DNA of 64,000 nt. Origin: Cytobacillus sp. FSL H8-0458 (GTDB taxonomy: Bacteria; Bacillota; Bacilli; Bacillales; Cytobacillaceae). The notes beneath the pieces were generated by a model. It saw nothing but the letters and a program-made list of their open reading frames with translations, had not been told where the DNA came from and searched no databases. Both the position numbers and the translations under genes were made by a program. Position 1 is the first letter of the stretch. The number at the start of each line of letters is the position of its first letter. Location of the stretch: contig NZ_JBBOBR010000001.1 in NCBI RefSeq assembly GCF_038002165.1, positions 2,728,001 to 2,792,000 of the forward strand, read 5' to 3'. Shown here piece by piece: positions 37,546 through 45,404 of the stretch.

Positions 37546-37574
37546 TATACGGATAAAGACCATGAATTGTTTCA
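37546..37574 (-). promoter_or_regulatory. SigW-type promoter of yuaF-floT
   Basis: On the minus strand TGAAAC (37569-37574), 17 bases, CGTATA (37546-37551). This matches the SigW consensus TGAAAC-N16/17-CGTA. The B. subtilis yuaF operon is known to be SigW-controlled. Confidence 0.88.
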
Positions 37575-37758
37575 TTTTTCTAAACTTTCCTCCAATTAAT
37601 ACTGCTGCCTGTTAAGCTTGTCTAACTTCTTCCTCTTTTAGTCATTTTCATTATTATTCCTGCATACCATATTTGAGGATTTAAAATTCCCTTTTAGGAT
37701 TAAATGGTGAAAAATGGTGGAATAAACAATATATCTGGTTTGCGGAGGGATAGGAATT

Positions 37759-38061
37759 ATGACAAGATCTGAATTGCATATGGAGAAGCCTAAGAGCAAA
37801 TTTATGCTGATGTCAATTGTCCTAATGGGATGTTTAGCTGCTGCTTTTACAGCATTATATTTTTATTCTCAAAGTCTGATTACTATTGAAGCCCCCAAAA
37901 AAGAACTGGGTGAGAAAATTATCATTCAGCTTCCTTCCGGAAAGAGTGTATTTACATATGAAAACCTTATAGTTGAAGAAGAAGGAAAACTTTTTTATAA
38001 AGGAGAAAGAAATACCCTGGATTTGACTGGCGGTACAATTGTTTATGAGGAATGGGATTAA
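37759..38061 (+). CDS. Small membrane-anchored protein, unknown function
   Basis: A 100-residue protein with one N-terminal helix (FMLMSIVLMGCLAAAFTALYF) after a short basic tail and an extracellular domain of about 60 residues with alternating beta-like sequence. ATG is nine bases after GGAGGG. No family recognised. It is divergent from yuaF and followed by the GDPD gene in the same direction. Confidence 0.7.
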   Translation: MTRSELHMEKPKSKFMLMSIVLMGCLAAAFTALYFYSQSLITIEAPKKELGEKIIIQLPSGKSVFTYENLIVEEEGKLFYKGERNTLDLTGGTIVYEEWD

Positions 38062-38152
38062 ACAGGGATTAAAAGTCGGTACTTAAAGAAATCCTCTGCA
38101 GTTGACAAAATGTTTTCACATCCTTTAAGATGAGCAAAAATGGCGAGGAGAA

Positions 38153-38959
38153 ATGACTTTGAAGGTAATGAAAAATGTTTTTTTTACAGCTTTGGCTACA
38201 GTTATTTCATTTTTCGGCATTAAAAAAATGGCAAATACTGCACATAAGATAAAAAGAATAGGTCATCGGGGAGTTGCCGGCTACTGCCCGGAAAATACTT
38301 TTCCTTCATATGACCGAGCAATCGAAATGGGAGCAGATTATCTGGAAATTGATGTTCAATTAAGCAAGGATCGAAGGCTTGTCGTGATTCACGATTCCCT
38401 TGTAGACCGCACAACTGACCATAAAGGAAAAGTCTCTGACTTTACCTTTAAAGAGCTCAGAAAAATGGATGCCGGCAGCTGGTTTTCTACAAAATACAGC
38501 GGTGCCTGTATCCCTTCATTTGAAGAGGTCTTAGACAAATATGCGGATCGTGTCGGGCTTTTAATTGAATTAAAGAAACCGTCCCTGTATCCTGGCATTG
38601 AAAAGATGATCGCCGAGGAACTAAAAAAAAGAAAACTTGATTCAAAGGGTAAAGACCACATTATTGTGCAGTCATTTGAAACATCTTCTATGAGATTATT
38701 TCATGAACTGATGCCGGAAATCCCTGTCGCCATCTTAATCAACTATCCTCCTGACAAAATGGAGATAAAAAGTATTGCCGAATATGCAAGCTACATGAAT
38801 CCTAAGTGGACTGTGGTTAATAAGCGCGTGATCGATCTTATTCATTCGAATGGCATGAAAGCAATCGCCTGGACTGTGCGTTCAAAGAAAGAAGCAGAAA
38901 AATTAAAGCATTACCCACTGGATGGCATTGTTGCTGATTATTTAGATCTTATTGAATAG
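38153..38959 (+). CDS. Glycerophosphodiester phosphodiesterase
   Basis: A 268-residue GDPD of the GlpQ/UgpQ type that hydrolyses glycerophosphodiesters to glycerol-3-phosphate and an alcohol. Motifs are IGHRGVAGYCPENTFPSYD, DYLEIDVQLSKDRRLVVIHD, LLIELKKP and a late AIAWTVR. An N-terminal hydrophobic segment (NVFFTALATVISFFG) may anchor it or act as a signal. The start is uncertain: ATG 38153 is only two bases from AGGAG, while TTG at 38159 has ideal spacing. Confidence 0.9.
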   Translation: MTLKVMKNVFFTALATVISFFGIKKMANTAHKIKRIGHRGVAGYCPENTFPSYDRAIEMGADYLEIDVQLSKDRRLVVIHDSLVDRTTDHKGKVSDFTFKELRKMDAGSWFSTKYSGACIPSFEEVLDKYADRVGLLIELKKPSLYPGIEKMIAEELKKRKLDSKGKDHIIVQSFETSSMRLFHELMPEIPVAILINYPPDKMEIKSIAEYASYMNPKWTVVNKRVIDLIHSNGMKAIAWTVRSKKEAEKLKHYPLDGIVADYLDLIE

Positions 38960-38961
38960 AC

Positions 38962-38999
38962 AAAAAGGGTGCAGTCCGAGTAATGGTCTGCACCCTTTG
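38962..38999. terminator. Bidirectional terminator between GDPD and MurE-like genes
   Basis: AAAAAGGGTGCAG, a loop of about 13 bases, CTGCACCCTTT. It abuts both stop codons. Confidence 0.82.
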
Positions 39000-39000
39000 C

Positions 39001-40464
39001 TTATAAAACTGCCTGTTTTCTTCCGGTTTCCAGCAGCAGCTTTAAGGTTTCCAAATCATTTTCAGCTGGTAGAGCAAATGCCTTTTGATAAGCTTCAGGC
39101 CCTTTCCCGGTGATAAAGATCCAGTCATTTTCATTTGCTTCAGCCCAAGCTTTCCGAATAGCCAATGTCCGGTCGGGGATCACTTCACCCTTACCGTCTC
39201 CATATTTTTTATTCAGAGAAATTAATTGACTTAACATTTCATTTTCACACTCATCGTTTAGGTCATCAGCGGTCAAATAAAATTTATGGCAGTATTTTGC
39301 TGAGGCTTTAATCATATCCACACGCTTTGATTGATCTCTTCCGCCACGGAATCCATAAATTTGAAAGATTCTTTCAGCCCCCTGCTGCTTTGCTGTGTCA
39401 AGACAATATTCAAAGGCATCCACTGTATGGGCATAATCCACAACAAATTTGGCTCCTGATGGATGAATAATCATTTCAAAACGGCCAGGTATGCCCGGAA
39501 ATGAAGCCAGAGCCTTTATCAAATCTTCCGGGTCAATCCCCAAATCAATCCCTGTCAAAAAAGCCATTGCTGCATTATATACATTATGGTGACCAGGAAG
39601 AGGAAATTCAATTTCAAAGGAATTCCCTCTCACCTCCAGAATAAAAACTGTCTTCCCATTTATAGCAGTGTCTTTTATTGAACAGCACTTCTCATCACCC
39701 AGCATAATCAAAGGAATTTTTTCATTTTGCAGATGCTCTGCCATTTTTTCTCCCCATGAATTATAAAGATTGACGACTCCTTTACCGCCTTCTTTTAACA
39801 AGTTAAAGATTTTCTTTTTATCATAAAAATACTGATCCATATTATCATGATAATCAAGATGGTCATGAGCCAGATTAGTAAATAGCCCGTAGTCTAATTC
39901 CAGACCTTCTGTTCTTGACTGCTCCAGCGCATGAGAAGAAATCTCCATAACGACAAACTCATCATGGCTTTTACTCAGCATTTTTTGAATCTGCAAGGCA
40001 TCCGGCGTCGTGTTGCTGGTCTTATATTCCTTGTTATTAATAATGTTTGATACAGTTCCCAAGAGGGAGCAGGTCCTGCCTGCAGTCTCCAATATATGCT
40101 TTAAAATATAGGCGGTGGTCGTTTTCCCATTAGTTCCTGTAATGCCTATTATTTTATGCTTTCTTGATGGGCGATCATAGAAGCAGTTCGCCAGTTTCCC
40201 AAGACTGGTTCTGCTATCCGTTACTTTTATATAAGGCACATTTAACTCAATTGCTTCCTCACCCACTACGGCAGCCGCTCCATTTTCAACAGCTTGTCCA
40301 ATAAAGTCATGTCCATCTGCCTGAAAGCCTTTAATCGCAACAAAAAGGCTTCCTTTCCCCACTTTGCGTGAATCCATTTCGATTCCTGTAATATCAGGAT
40401 CGTTTGTTAGTTCACCCATCTCCCCGCTATCCTTTAGGCAATTAATAACCTGGGATAATTTCAT
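39001..40464 (-). CDS. MurE-like ligase paralogue with altered specificity motif
   Basis: A 487-residue Mur ligase. Conserved ATPase and UDP-MurNAc features are GTNGKTTT (110-117), TSNTTPDALQIQ, HDHLDYH near 200-206, the lysine cluster YDKKKIF and GHHNVYNAAM. Several MurE signatures drift: VDYAHTVDAFE for VDYAHTPD, GFRGGRDQSKR for GCGGDRDxxKR and GKGPEAYQ for GKGHExYQ. Above all, DDLN (400-403) replaces the meso-DAP-reading DNPR. It stands alone, away from a dcw cluster. It may add another amino acid or act in another pathway. Annotation pipelines would call it MurE. Confidence 0.85.
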   Translation of the reverse strand: MKLSQVINCLKDSGEMGELTNDPDITGIEMDSRKVGKGSLFVAIKGFQADGHDFIGQAVENGAAAVVGEEAIELNVPYIKVTDSRTSLGKLANCFYDRPSRKHKIIGITGTNGKTTTAYILKHILETAGRTCSLLGTVSNIINNKEYKTSNTTPDALQIQKMLSKSHDEFVVMEISSHALEQSRTEGLELDYGLFTNLAHDHLDYHDNMDQYFYDKKKIFNLLKEGGKGVVNLYNSWGEKMAEHLQNEKIPLIMLGDEKCCSIKDTAINGKTVFILEVRGNSFEIEFPLPGHHNVYNAAMAFLTGIDLGIDPEDLIKALASFPGIPGRFEMIIHPSGAKFVVDYAHTVDAFEYCLDTAKQQGAERIFQIYGFRGGRDQSKRVDMIKASAKYCHKFYLTADDLNDECENEMLSQLISLNKKYGDGKGEVIPDRTLAIRKAWAEANENDWIFITGKGPEAYQKAFALPAENDLETLKLLLETGRKQAVL

Positions 40465-40627
40465 ATTTCTGTCTCCTTTAATGTTTAAACATCAAGTAAT
40501 TTGGTGTATATATCTATAATCATTATCTTTTGTTTTCCCACATTCACAGGAAATATGCCTTCTAAAGGATACAAATATCGGGGTATGAGAAAAATCGTCT
40601 TAATATACTAGAATTGAGGATAATTTT

Positions 40628-40662
40628 GGGTGAATAGCTTCTGAAAAATAAGCGATTCACCC
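40628..40662. repeat. Isolated strong inverted repeat
   Basis: GGGTGAATAGCTT, a loop of about eight bases, AAGCGATTCACCC (one mismatch), with no T-run on either side. It lies downstream of tgl and could still end that transcript. Confidence 0.5.
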
Positions 40663-40687
40663 TATTGAATGTCAGCTTAATTTCATT

Positions 40688-41428
40688 TCACACTAAAGAC
40701 AATGGCCGCTTGGCAAACTGTGATAGATACTTTACGTTCAATCGGCTATGCTGTGAAATGAGATAAGCATCCCTTGTAGCACCGGGCTTTCTTAGCGTGT
40801 TAAGAGCTCTTATCATCCCTGCTTCGCTTTCCATGCCAACCCCATGCCCAAAGAACATGCCCCCGCCCAAATAAACGGAATTCTCACCAGTCCAAACAGG
40901 ATGATCATAATCAGGATTGTAAAAATAAACGACGTCACCAGGTATGAAATTCCGGCCTCTTTTTGTAACAATCGACAGGTCATGATCATAATTCCAGTCC
41001 CATACAAGTAGTCCCTGAAATAGTGTATTGAAGCGGCTGACAGAGATGGAGTCCAATACAGCTTTATAAAAAATCAGCACAATGGCTGTTGTGCATTCAA
41101 AAGCATATTCCCAGCTGTTCGTGAACACATCCATTATCGCATCTGACGGTAAAACAGATGGATCAAGCAGGTATCCATATTTTGTCCTTCTCCATATGCG
41201 CGGATTGAAGCGTGATGTGTTAAAGGGTGCAAATTCCACACGGCTCCCATGAAGCTGCCTGGCTGCTTTAATAATATTCTCCCTTAAAAGGATATCAAAT
41301 AGCAGTTCATGCATTGAATCGTATTGATGAGTCTCAGGACTGCTCTCGAGCGCCAGATAAATTTCACGCTGAACTCCAATAAAGCTGGAAGCCCCCGGTT
41401 TATTCTGATTATTCGAAAGGATAATCAT
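40688..41428 (-). CDS. tgl: Protein-glutamine gamma-glutamyltransferase (spore coat)
   Basis: A 246-residue transglutaminase that cross-links coat proteins during sporulation; B. subtilis Tgl has 245. The active-site Cys112 lies in WEYAFECTTAIVLIFYKAVL. Other family blocks are FAPFNTSRFNPRIWRRTKYG, WDWNYDHDLSIVTKRG and NPDYDHPVWTGENSVYLGGG. The start follows GAAGGGGGG. A SigK-like promoter lies just upstream, as expected for a mother-cell gene. Confidence 0.95.
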   Translation of the reverse strand: MIILSNNQNKPGASSFIGVQREIYLALESSPETHQYDSMHELLFDILLRENIIKAARQLHGSRVEFAPFNTSRFNPRIWRRTKYGYLLDPSVLPSDAIMDVFTNSWEYAFECTTAIVLIFYKAVLDSISVSRFNTLFQGLLVWDWNYDHDLSIVTKRGRNFIPGDVVYFYNPDYDHPVWTGENSVYLGGGMFFGHGVGMESEAGMIRALNTLRKPGATRDAYLISQHSRLNVKYLSQFAKRPLSLV

Positions 41429-41457
41429 TCTCTTCCCCCCTTCAAATGAACTTATAG

Positions 41458-41485
41458 TAGCTTATGGTTTCATTTACAGGAGGGT
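41458..41485 (-). promoter_or_regulatory. SigK-like promoter of tgl
   Basis: ACC (41483-41485), 16 bases, CATAAGCTA (41458-41466) on the minus strand match the SigK pattern AC-N16-CATAnnnTA. Confidence 0.65.
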
Positions 41486-41658
41486 TCCTTCATTCTTTGA
41501 CTTCCTTCACGTTATCCAATCCAAGTTATTTATTATCGGAAAATATCTTTTTTTCTGAAATAAGCTTGCTTTTTATTCCAGATTCCCTGTACAATATTCA
41601 ACATATTCTTAAGTTTCAGACTATACTTATAATTATTTTACAACAGGAGGATATTTTC

Positions 41659-43095
41659 ATGGCGACTTTTTTAGGATCAATTGTTTTGCTGATTGCAGGT
41701 TATGCCATTTATTCCAAGGTAGTGGAGCGTATTTTTGGTATAAATGACAGCAGCCCTACACCCGCTTATACGGAAAAAGACGGAATGGACTTTGTTCCAA
41801 TGAGCTGGTGGAAAGGCAGCTTGATTCAACTTTTAAATATTGCTGGGCTAGGTCCCATTTTCGGTGCAATTATGGGGGCATTATATGGGCCCGCAGCTTT
41901 TATCTGGATTGTTGCCGGATCTATTTTTGCCGGGGCGATTCATGATTATTTTTCAGGAATGCTTTCTCTAAGGCATAAGGGGGAACAATTTCCAAGCATT
42001 GTCGGAAGATATTTAGGAAAACCGGCCAAAACGTTCATTAATATCTTTTCAATTCTCTTAATGGTTTTAGTTGCCGCTGCATTTACTGCCGGTCCGGCAC
42101 AGCTGATTTCAAGCATAACTCCATTAAGTTTTATGGCATCATTGCTCATTATTTTTGCTTACTTTATCCTGGCAGCTGTTTTGCCTGTAAACCGTATAAT
42201 CGGAAAGATTTATCCTCTGTTTGGAGCAATTTTAATCTTTATGGCAGTTTCCATTGCAGTTGCACTGCTTTTCAGCGAAAAATCCATACCGAATGTAACA
42301 CTGTCTAATCTTCATCCTGGTGAACTTCCAATCTGGCCTTTACTGATGGTCACCATTTCATGCGGAGCGATATCAGGTTTTCATTCAACACAAAGTCCGA
42401 TTGTCTCACGCACATTAAAAAAGGAAAGTGATGGAAGAAAGGTTTTCTATGGTGCCATGATTGGCGAAGGAATTATTGCCTTAATCTGGGCAGCAGCGGG
42501 CATGACCCTTTTCGGCGGAACAGGAGGGCTTCAGGATGCATTAGCGGCTGGCGGTCCAGCGGGAGTGGTTAATGAAATTTCCGGCAGCCTCCTTGGTACG
42601 TTTGGAGGAATCCTTGCTATACTAGGTGTAATCATCCTGCCAATTACAACCGGAGATACCGCCCTGCGTTCCTCAAGAATGATGCTGGCAGAATCACTTT
42701 CGTCTTTAATAAAAATGGATGGGAAATGGAAGGTTATCATCACCACTTTACCTGTGGCTCTTCCTACTTTATATCTGGCAACAATCGATTACTCATTCCT
42801 TTGGAGATATGTCGGATGGACAAATCAGGTTACAGCGGCGGTCATGCTTTGGACAGCTACCATGTATCTTTTGAAAAATAACAAATTCCATTGGATTAGC
42901 GGTGTTCCTGCATTGTTTATGACCGGTGTAGTATCCACCTATATCTTCTATGCCCCTGAAGGCTTTCAAATGGATTATCAACTATCAATGCTTATCGGAT
43001 CAGTCATTACATTCATTATTACAGGCTGGTATGTTTATCAAATCGTAAAACAAAAGCAGCTGAGCAAGAACAAACCCAGCCTAAAAGCTGCTTAA
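41659..43095 (+). CDS. cstA: CstA-family carbon starvation transporter
   Basis: A 478-residue polytopic protein. ATG at 41659 follows ACAGGAGG; about 65 upstream codons of open frame are discarded. Signatures are the N-terminal block VERIFGINDSSPTPAYTEKD, LGPIFGAIMGALYGPAAF, and TISCGAISGFHSTQSPIVSR. The family takes up pyruvate or peptides in carbon limitation. It is shorter than E. coli CstA (701) and B. subtilis CstA (598), lacking the long C-terminal part. No LytS/LytT-type regulator is adjacent. Confidence 0.92.
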   Translation: MATFLGSIVLLIAGYAIYSKVVERIFGINDSSPTPAYTEKDGMDFVPMSWWKGSLIQLLNIAGLGPIFGAIMGALYGPAAFIWIVAGSIFAGAIHDYFSGMLSLRHKGEQFPSIVGRYLGKPAKTFINIFSILLMVLVAAAFTAGPAQLISSITPLSFMASLLIIFAYFILAAVLPVNRIIGKIYPLFGAILIFMAVSIAVALLFSEKSIPNVTLSNLHPGELPIWPLLMVTISCGAISGFHSTQSPIVSRTLKKESDGRKVFYGAMIGEGIIALIWAAAGMTLFGGTGGLQDALAAGGPAGVVNEISGSLLGTFGGILAILGVIILPITTGDTALRSSRMMLAESLSSLIKMDGKWKVIITTLPVALPTLYLATIDYSFLWRYVGWTNQVTAAVMLWTATMYLLKNNKFHWISGVPALFMTGVVSTYIFYAPEGFQMDYQLSMLIGSVITFIITGWYVYQIVKQKQLSKNKPSLKAA

Positions 43096-43100
43096 AACGT

Positions 43101-43141
43101 AAAAAAATGCACCTAACACAAGAGTGAAGGTGCATTTTTTA
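43101..43141 (+). terminator. Terminator of cstA
   Basis: AAAAAAATGCACCT, a 13-base loop, AGGTGCATTTTTT. Confidence 0.88.
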
Positions 43142-43217
43142 ATTGGCTGGTCCCTTACAGATCAATTCTCTTATTTTGAATTAAGCCTTTAAAAACTCTC
43201 AGCCTGTAATTAGGAAG

Positions 43218-43242
43218 GTTTTCCACTGCCTTAAGCGGGTAA
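43218..43242 (+). promoter_or_regulatory. SigB-like promoter of the small MADK genes
   Basis: GTTTTC (43218-43223), 13 bases, GGGTAA (43237-43242). The SigB consensus is GTTTAA-N12/14-GGGTAT. It lies 32 bp before the first small gene. Confidence 0.55.
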
Positions 43243-43273
43243 TGAATACTAACAGTTAAAGGAGGTTATAACC

Positions 43274-43396
43274 ATGGCGGATAAAACCAATTCAGAAAAA
43301 AATAATTCGATAGAACAAGAAAAAAAGAAAGAAAACAATAGAGATATCGAACCCCAAAGAGAGCCTGAAAAACCTCAGGAAGAAAACCGGAAATAA
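43274..43396 (+). CDS. 40-residue hydrophilic protein, unknown
   Basis: A very charged, disordered-looking peptide beginning MADKTNSEKNN and ending EENRK, without hydrophobic residues in the middle. It has an excellent AAAGGAGG site nine bases before ATG. It is followed 14 bp later by another gene starting MADK. It resembles general-stress small proteins in composition only; no family recognised. Confidence 0.7.
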   Translation: MADKTNSEKNNSIEQEKKKENNRDIEPQREPEKPQEENRK

Positions 43397-43410
43397 GGAG
43401 GATGAACAAT

Positions 43411-43677
43411 ATGGCCGACAAAAACATTCAGGATGGAAAGATGGATAACCCCGAACAATATAAAACCGAAAAAGAAAGTTTATTTGACAAGTATGAAAGC
43501 GAAAAGAATGTTGATCCTATTCCAATGGAAGACTTAAAGCAAGAGAAAGAAGAAGAAAAAAACGGATCCAAAATAAAGAGCAGTTCATCAACAGAGGAAA
43601 AGTACAAAGCAGACTTTGAAACTATAAAAAAGAAAAAGCTGTTTGGCGATAAATATGACGATGGAACAAGAACATAA
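43411..43677 (+). CDS. 88-residue hydrophilic protein, unknown
   Basis: A Lys/Glu/Asp-rich protein starting MADKNIQDGKMDN. The ATG at 43411 is nine bases after AGGAGG; an ATG three codons earlier touches the ribosome site. No cysteine and no membrane helix. Both this and the preceding gene start with MADK, suggesting a related pair. It is probably disordered and may be stress-related, from the SigB-like promoter upstream. Confidence 0.72.
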   Translation: MADKNIQDGKMDNPEQYKTEKESLFDKYESEKNVDPIPMEDLKQEKEEEKNGSKIKSSSSTEEKYKADFETIKKKKLFGDKYDDGTRT

Positions 43678-43736
43678 ATAAGGCAGGATACTATGAAGGA
43701 CAAAATCAGGATAAAAAGAAATATGTAAATTAAACT

Positions 43737-43766
43737 CCTGGCACCCAAAAGTGCCAGGCTTTTTTA
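43737..43766. terminator. Bidirectional terminator
   Basis: CCTGGCAC, loop CCAAAA, GTGCCAGG, then CTTTTTT. It lies between convergent genes. Confidence 0.88.
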
Positions 43767-44336
43767 CTAATATGGCTTTATTATCTTATTAAAATCCTTA
43801 TAGTGTTTCAGATAGTAATCAGCTCCAGGGGCTTCATTCTGAAAAAGGCAGGTCCTAATGCCAAGTTTCTTTGCCGGCAGGATGTCTATTTCCCTGTCCC
43901 CTATTGCTAAATCAACCTTATGCTTGTCATGCAGAAATTCATAAGAAGCTGTGTGAGGCTTGCGGGGATAGCCATCGTCTCCTGCTACCATATCGGTAAA
44001 GTATCCATCTAATTTATGGAAGGTTAATATGGAAAGAACATCATCTCTTTCCTTGTGAGTCATAATTACATTCTTATCAGCCTGCTTTAATACTTGCTCC
44101 ACATCAGGAAAAGGCTTTAAATCACTTGGACGCAACTGTCTCGCCCTCATCCTGGTTGTCTTTATTTGTTTGTCATTTAATTTAAAATGTTGAAAAGCAT
44201 CGCTGAAAGAAACCTTTAGCTGACAAAAAATCTCTTCATCGGAAACCTTTTTATCACTCATAACCTCTCTGACGATCGCTGTGTAAGCTGGATATGTATC
44301 AAATAAAGTGCCATCAAAATCCCAAAGTATATTCAA
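43767..44336 (-). CDS. HAD-superfamily hydrolase, phosphoglycolate phosphatase-like
   Basis: A 189-residue HAD-IA phosphatase. Motif I is WDFDGTLFDTYPAY (nucleophile Asp6), motif II is VIMTHK, the motif III Lys lies in GYPRKPHTASYEF and motif IV is IGDREIDI. A small helical cap lies at about 17-75. TTG start nine bases after AAGGGAG. The substrate is not predictable. It is transcribed alone. Confidence 0.88.
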   Translation of the reverse strand: MNILWDFDGTLFDTYPAYTAIVREVMSDKKVSDEEIFCQLKVSFSDAFQHFKLNDKQIKTTRMRARQLRPSDLKPFPDVEQVLKQADKNVIMTHKERDDVLSILTFHKLDGYFTDMVAGDDGYPRKPHTASYEFLHDKHKVDLAIGDREIDILPAKKLGIRTCLFQNEAPGADYYLKHYKDFNKIIKPY

Positions 44337-44434
44337 CAGGCAAAGCTCCCTTCTATTTTCTTTTTATCCTCTTATTTAGTTATTATACCTCCAGCCAATC
44401 TATTAAACTGCTTTTCCATTGTTATTAAATTACT

Positions 44435-44474
44435 TTGACAAACCTATATCACAATGCTAATTTTATAGCTATAA
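44435..44474 (+). promoter_or_regulatory. Promoter and palindromic operator of the XRE gene
   Basis: TTGACA (44435-44440), 17 bases, TAATTT (44458-44463). The perfect 12-base palindrome TTATAGCTATAA (44463-44474) begins at the end of the -10, a good place for autorepression. Confidence 0.6.
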
Positions 44475-44526
44475 GACAAAAAACATAGCCCTGAAAAATG
44501 GGTGAATTGTTAAAGGATGAATAAAA

Positions 44527-44760
44527 ATGAACAAAGAAATTATTAAGTTAATCAGAAAGAGCTATAACATGACACAGCGTGATTTCGCAAGAGTTGTAAG
44601 CTGCAGCTTCTCTTTAATAGCTCTGGTTGAGGTGGGCAAGAGAAGAGTAACAGCTGATCTGGAAAACAAGATCAAAATTGCTTTTGACCTCGATGACCAG
44701 CAGATGCAGTCACTTGCTTCTCTTGTTTCGGAAATCAGCAAAGTCCCCCCTTTCATGTAA
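44527..44760 (+). CDS. XRE-family helix-turn-helix regulator
   Basis: A 77-residue Cro/C1-type DNA-binding protein. The HTH is MTQRDFARVVSCSFSLIALV at about 15-34, followed by a helical end with no sensor domain. ATG follows AAAGGATG. It is a lone small regulator, perhaps of its own gene and of the coiled-coil gene downstream. No phage genes surround it. Confidence 0.85.
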   Translation: MNKEIIKLIRKSYNMTQRDFARVVSCSFSLIALVEVGKRRVTADLENKIKIAFDLDDQQMQSLASLVSEISKVPPFM

Positions 44761-44914
44761 TCAGAGGCGGCCGTTTTAAAAACTTCCCTTCTAAGATAAT
44801 ATCGGCCACAAAGCAGCAGCCCGTCATTAAAATAGGCATTTGCCGTGCCTCTCCGCCCATTTATGCATAGATTATAAGGAGTTAGAGGATTTTTGCATAA
44901 AAGGAGAGTGCCCA

Positions 44915-45247
44915 ATGTATCCATATGGCTATTATCAAGGTTATCTTCCTCAGCCAGCAGCCCACTTCACCCCTGAATATGAAATTCAGCAGTTCGAACA
45001 ATATGATACTGACAGACAGCCCCAGCAGCTCGAAAGAAGAGTTACTGCTCTGGAAAGGCAAAATCAGGATCAATCCAGAGAGATTACACGCCTTAACAGG
45101 CAGCTCGTCAATTTGACTGACCAGGTTAGAATGCTTAATCAGACCGTTGACCGCCATACACGAAGACTTAATCGCCTAAACCAAAGACTAAGAGCAGTTG
45201 AGAATAGACTTAACATCCCTTTTACTCCATTTGACGGGGAATTCTAA
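44915..45247 (+). CDS. Tyr-rich coiled-coil protein, possible spore protein
   Basis: A 110-residue protein. The N-terminus is [18 protein letters not shown], then an acidic linker and a long heptad-patterned coiled coil ([20 protein letters not shown], then [17 protein letters not shown]), ending in [11 protein letters not shown] is eight bases after AAGGAG; the upstream frame has no site. CATAGATTA at 44866-44874 resembles a SigK -10, with a weak -35. Tyr-rich heads occur in coat proteins, so a spore role is possible but unproven. Confidence 0.72.
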   Translation: MYPYGYYQGYLPQPAAHFTPEYEIQQFEQYDTDRQPQQLERRVTALERQNQDQSREITRLNRQLVNLTDQVRMLNQTVDRHTRRLNRLNQRLRAVENRLNIPFTPFDGEF

Positions 45248-45294
45248 GGGAGAACTTTGTACTTTTTGCTCCGAGCATCAGGAATACCAAATTT

Positions 45295-45330
45295 GCCCCA
45301 ATCTCACAGTGATTGGGGCTTTAATTTTAT
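45295..45330 (+). terminator. Terminator of the coiled-coil gene
   Basis: GCCCCAATC, loop TCACAGT, GATTGGGGC, then TTTAATTTT. Confidence 0.88.
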
Positions 45331-45404
45331 TGGCAGTGTTATTATGACTGGGAGGTGGACAGCATTTGGGACTTTGTGTGTTGAATCTAAAAACTCTCCA
45401 GGTT

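Noticed and set aside
41464-41658. N-terminal extension of CstA
   Set aside because: Upstream codons overlap the tgl promoter region, have no ribosome site and do not resemble the family; ATG at 41659 has AGGAGG.
43693-43728. 11-codon ORF (Met-Lys-Asp-Lys...) after the MADK pair
   Set aside because: Weak ribosome site and very short; kept out for lack of support.
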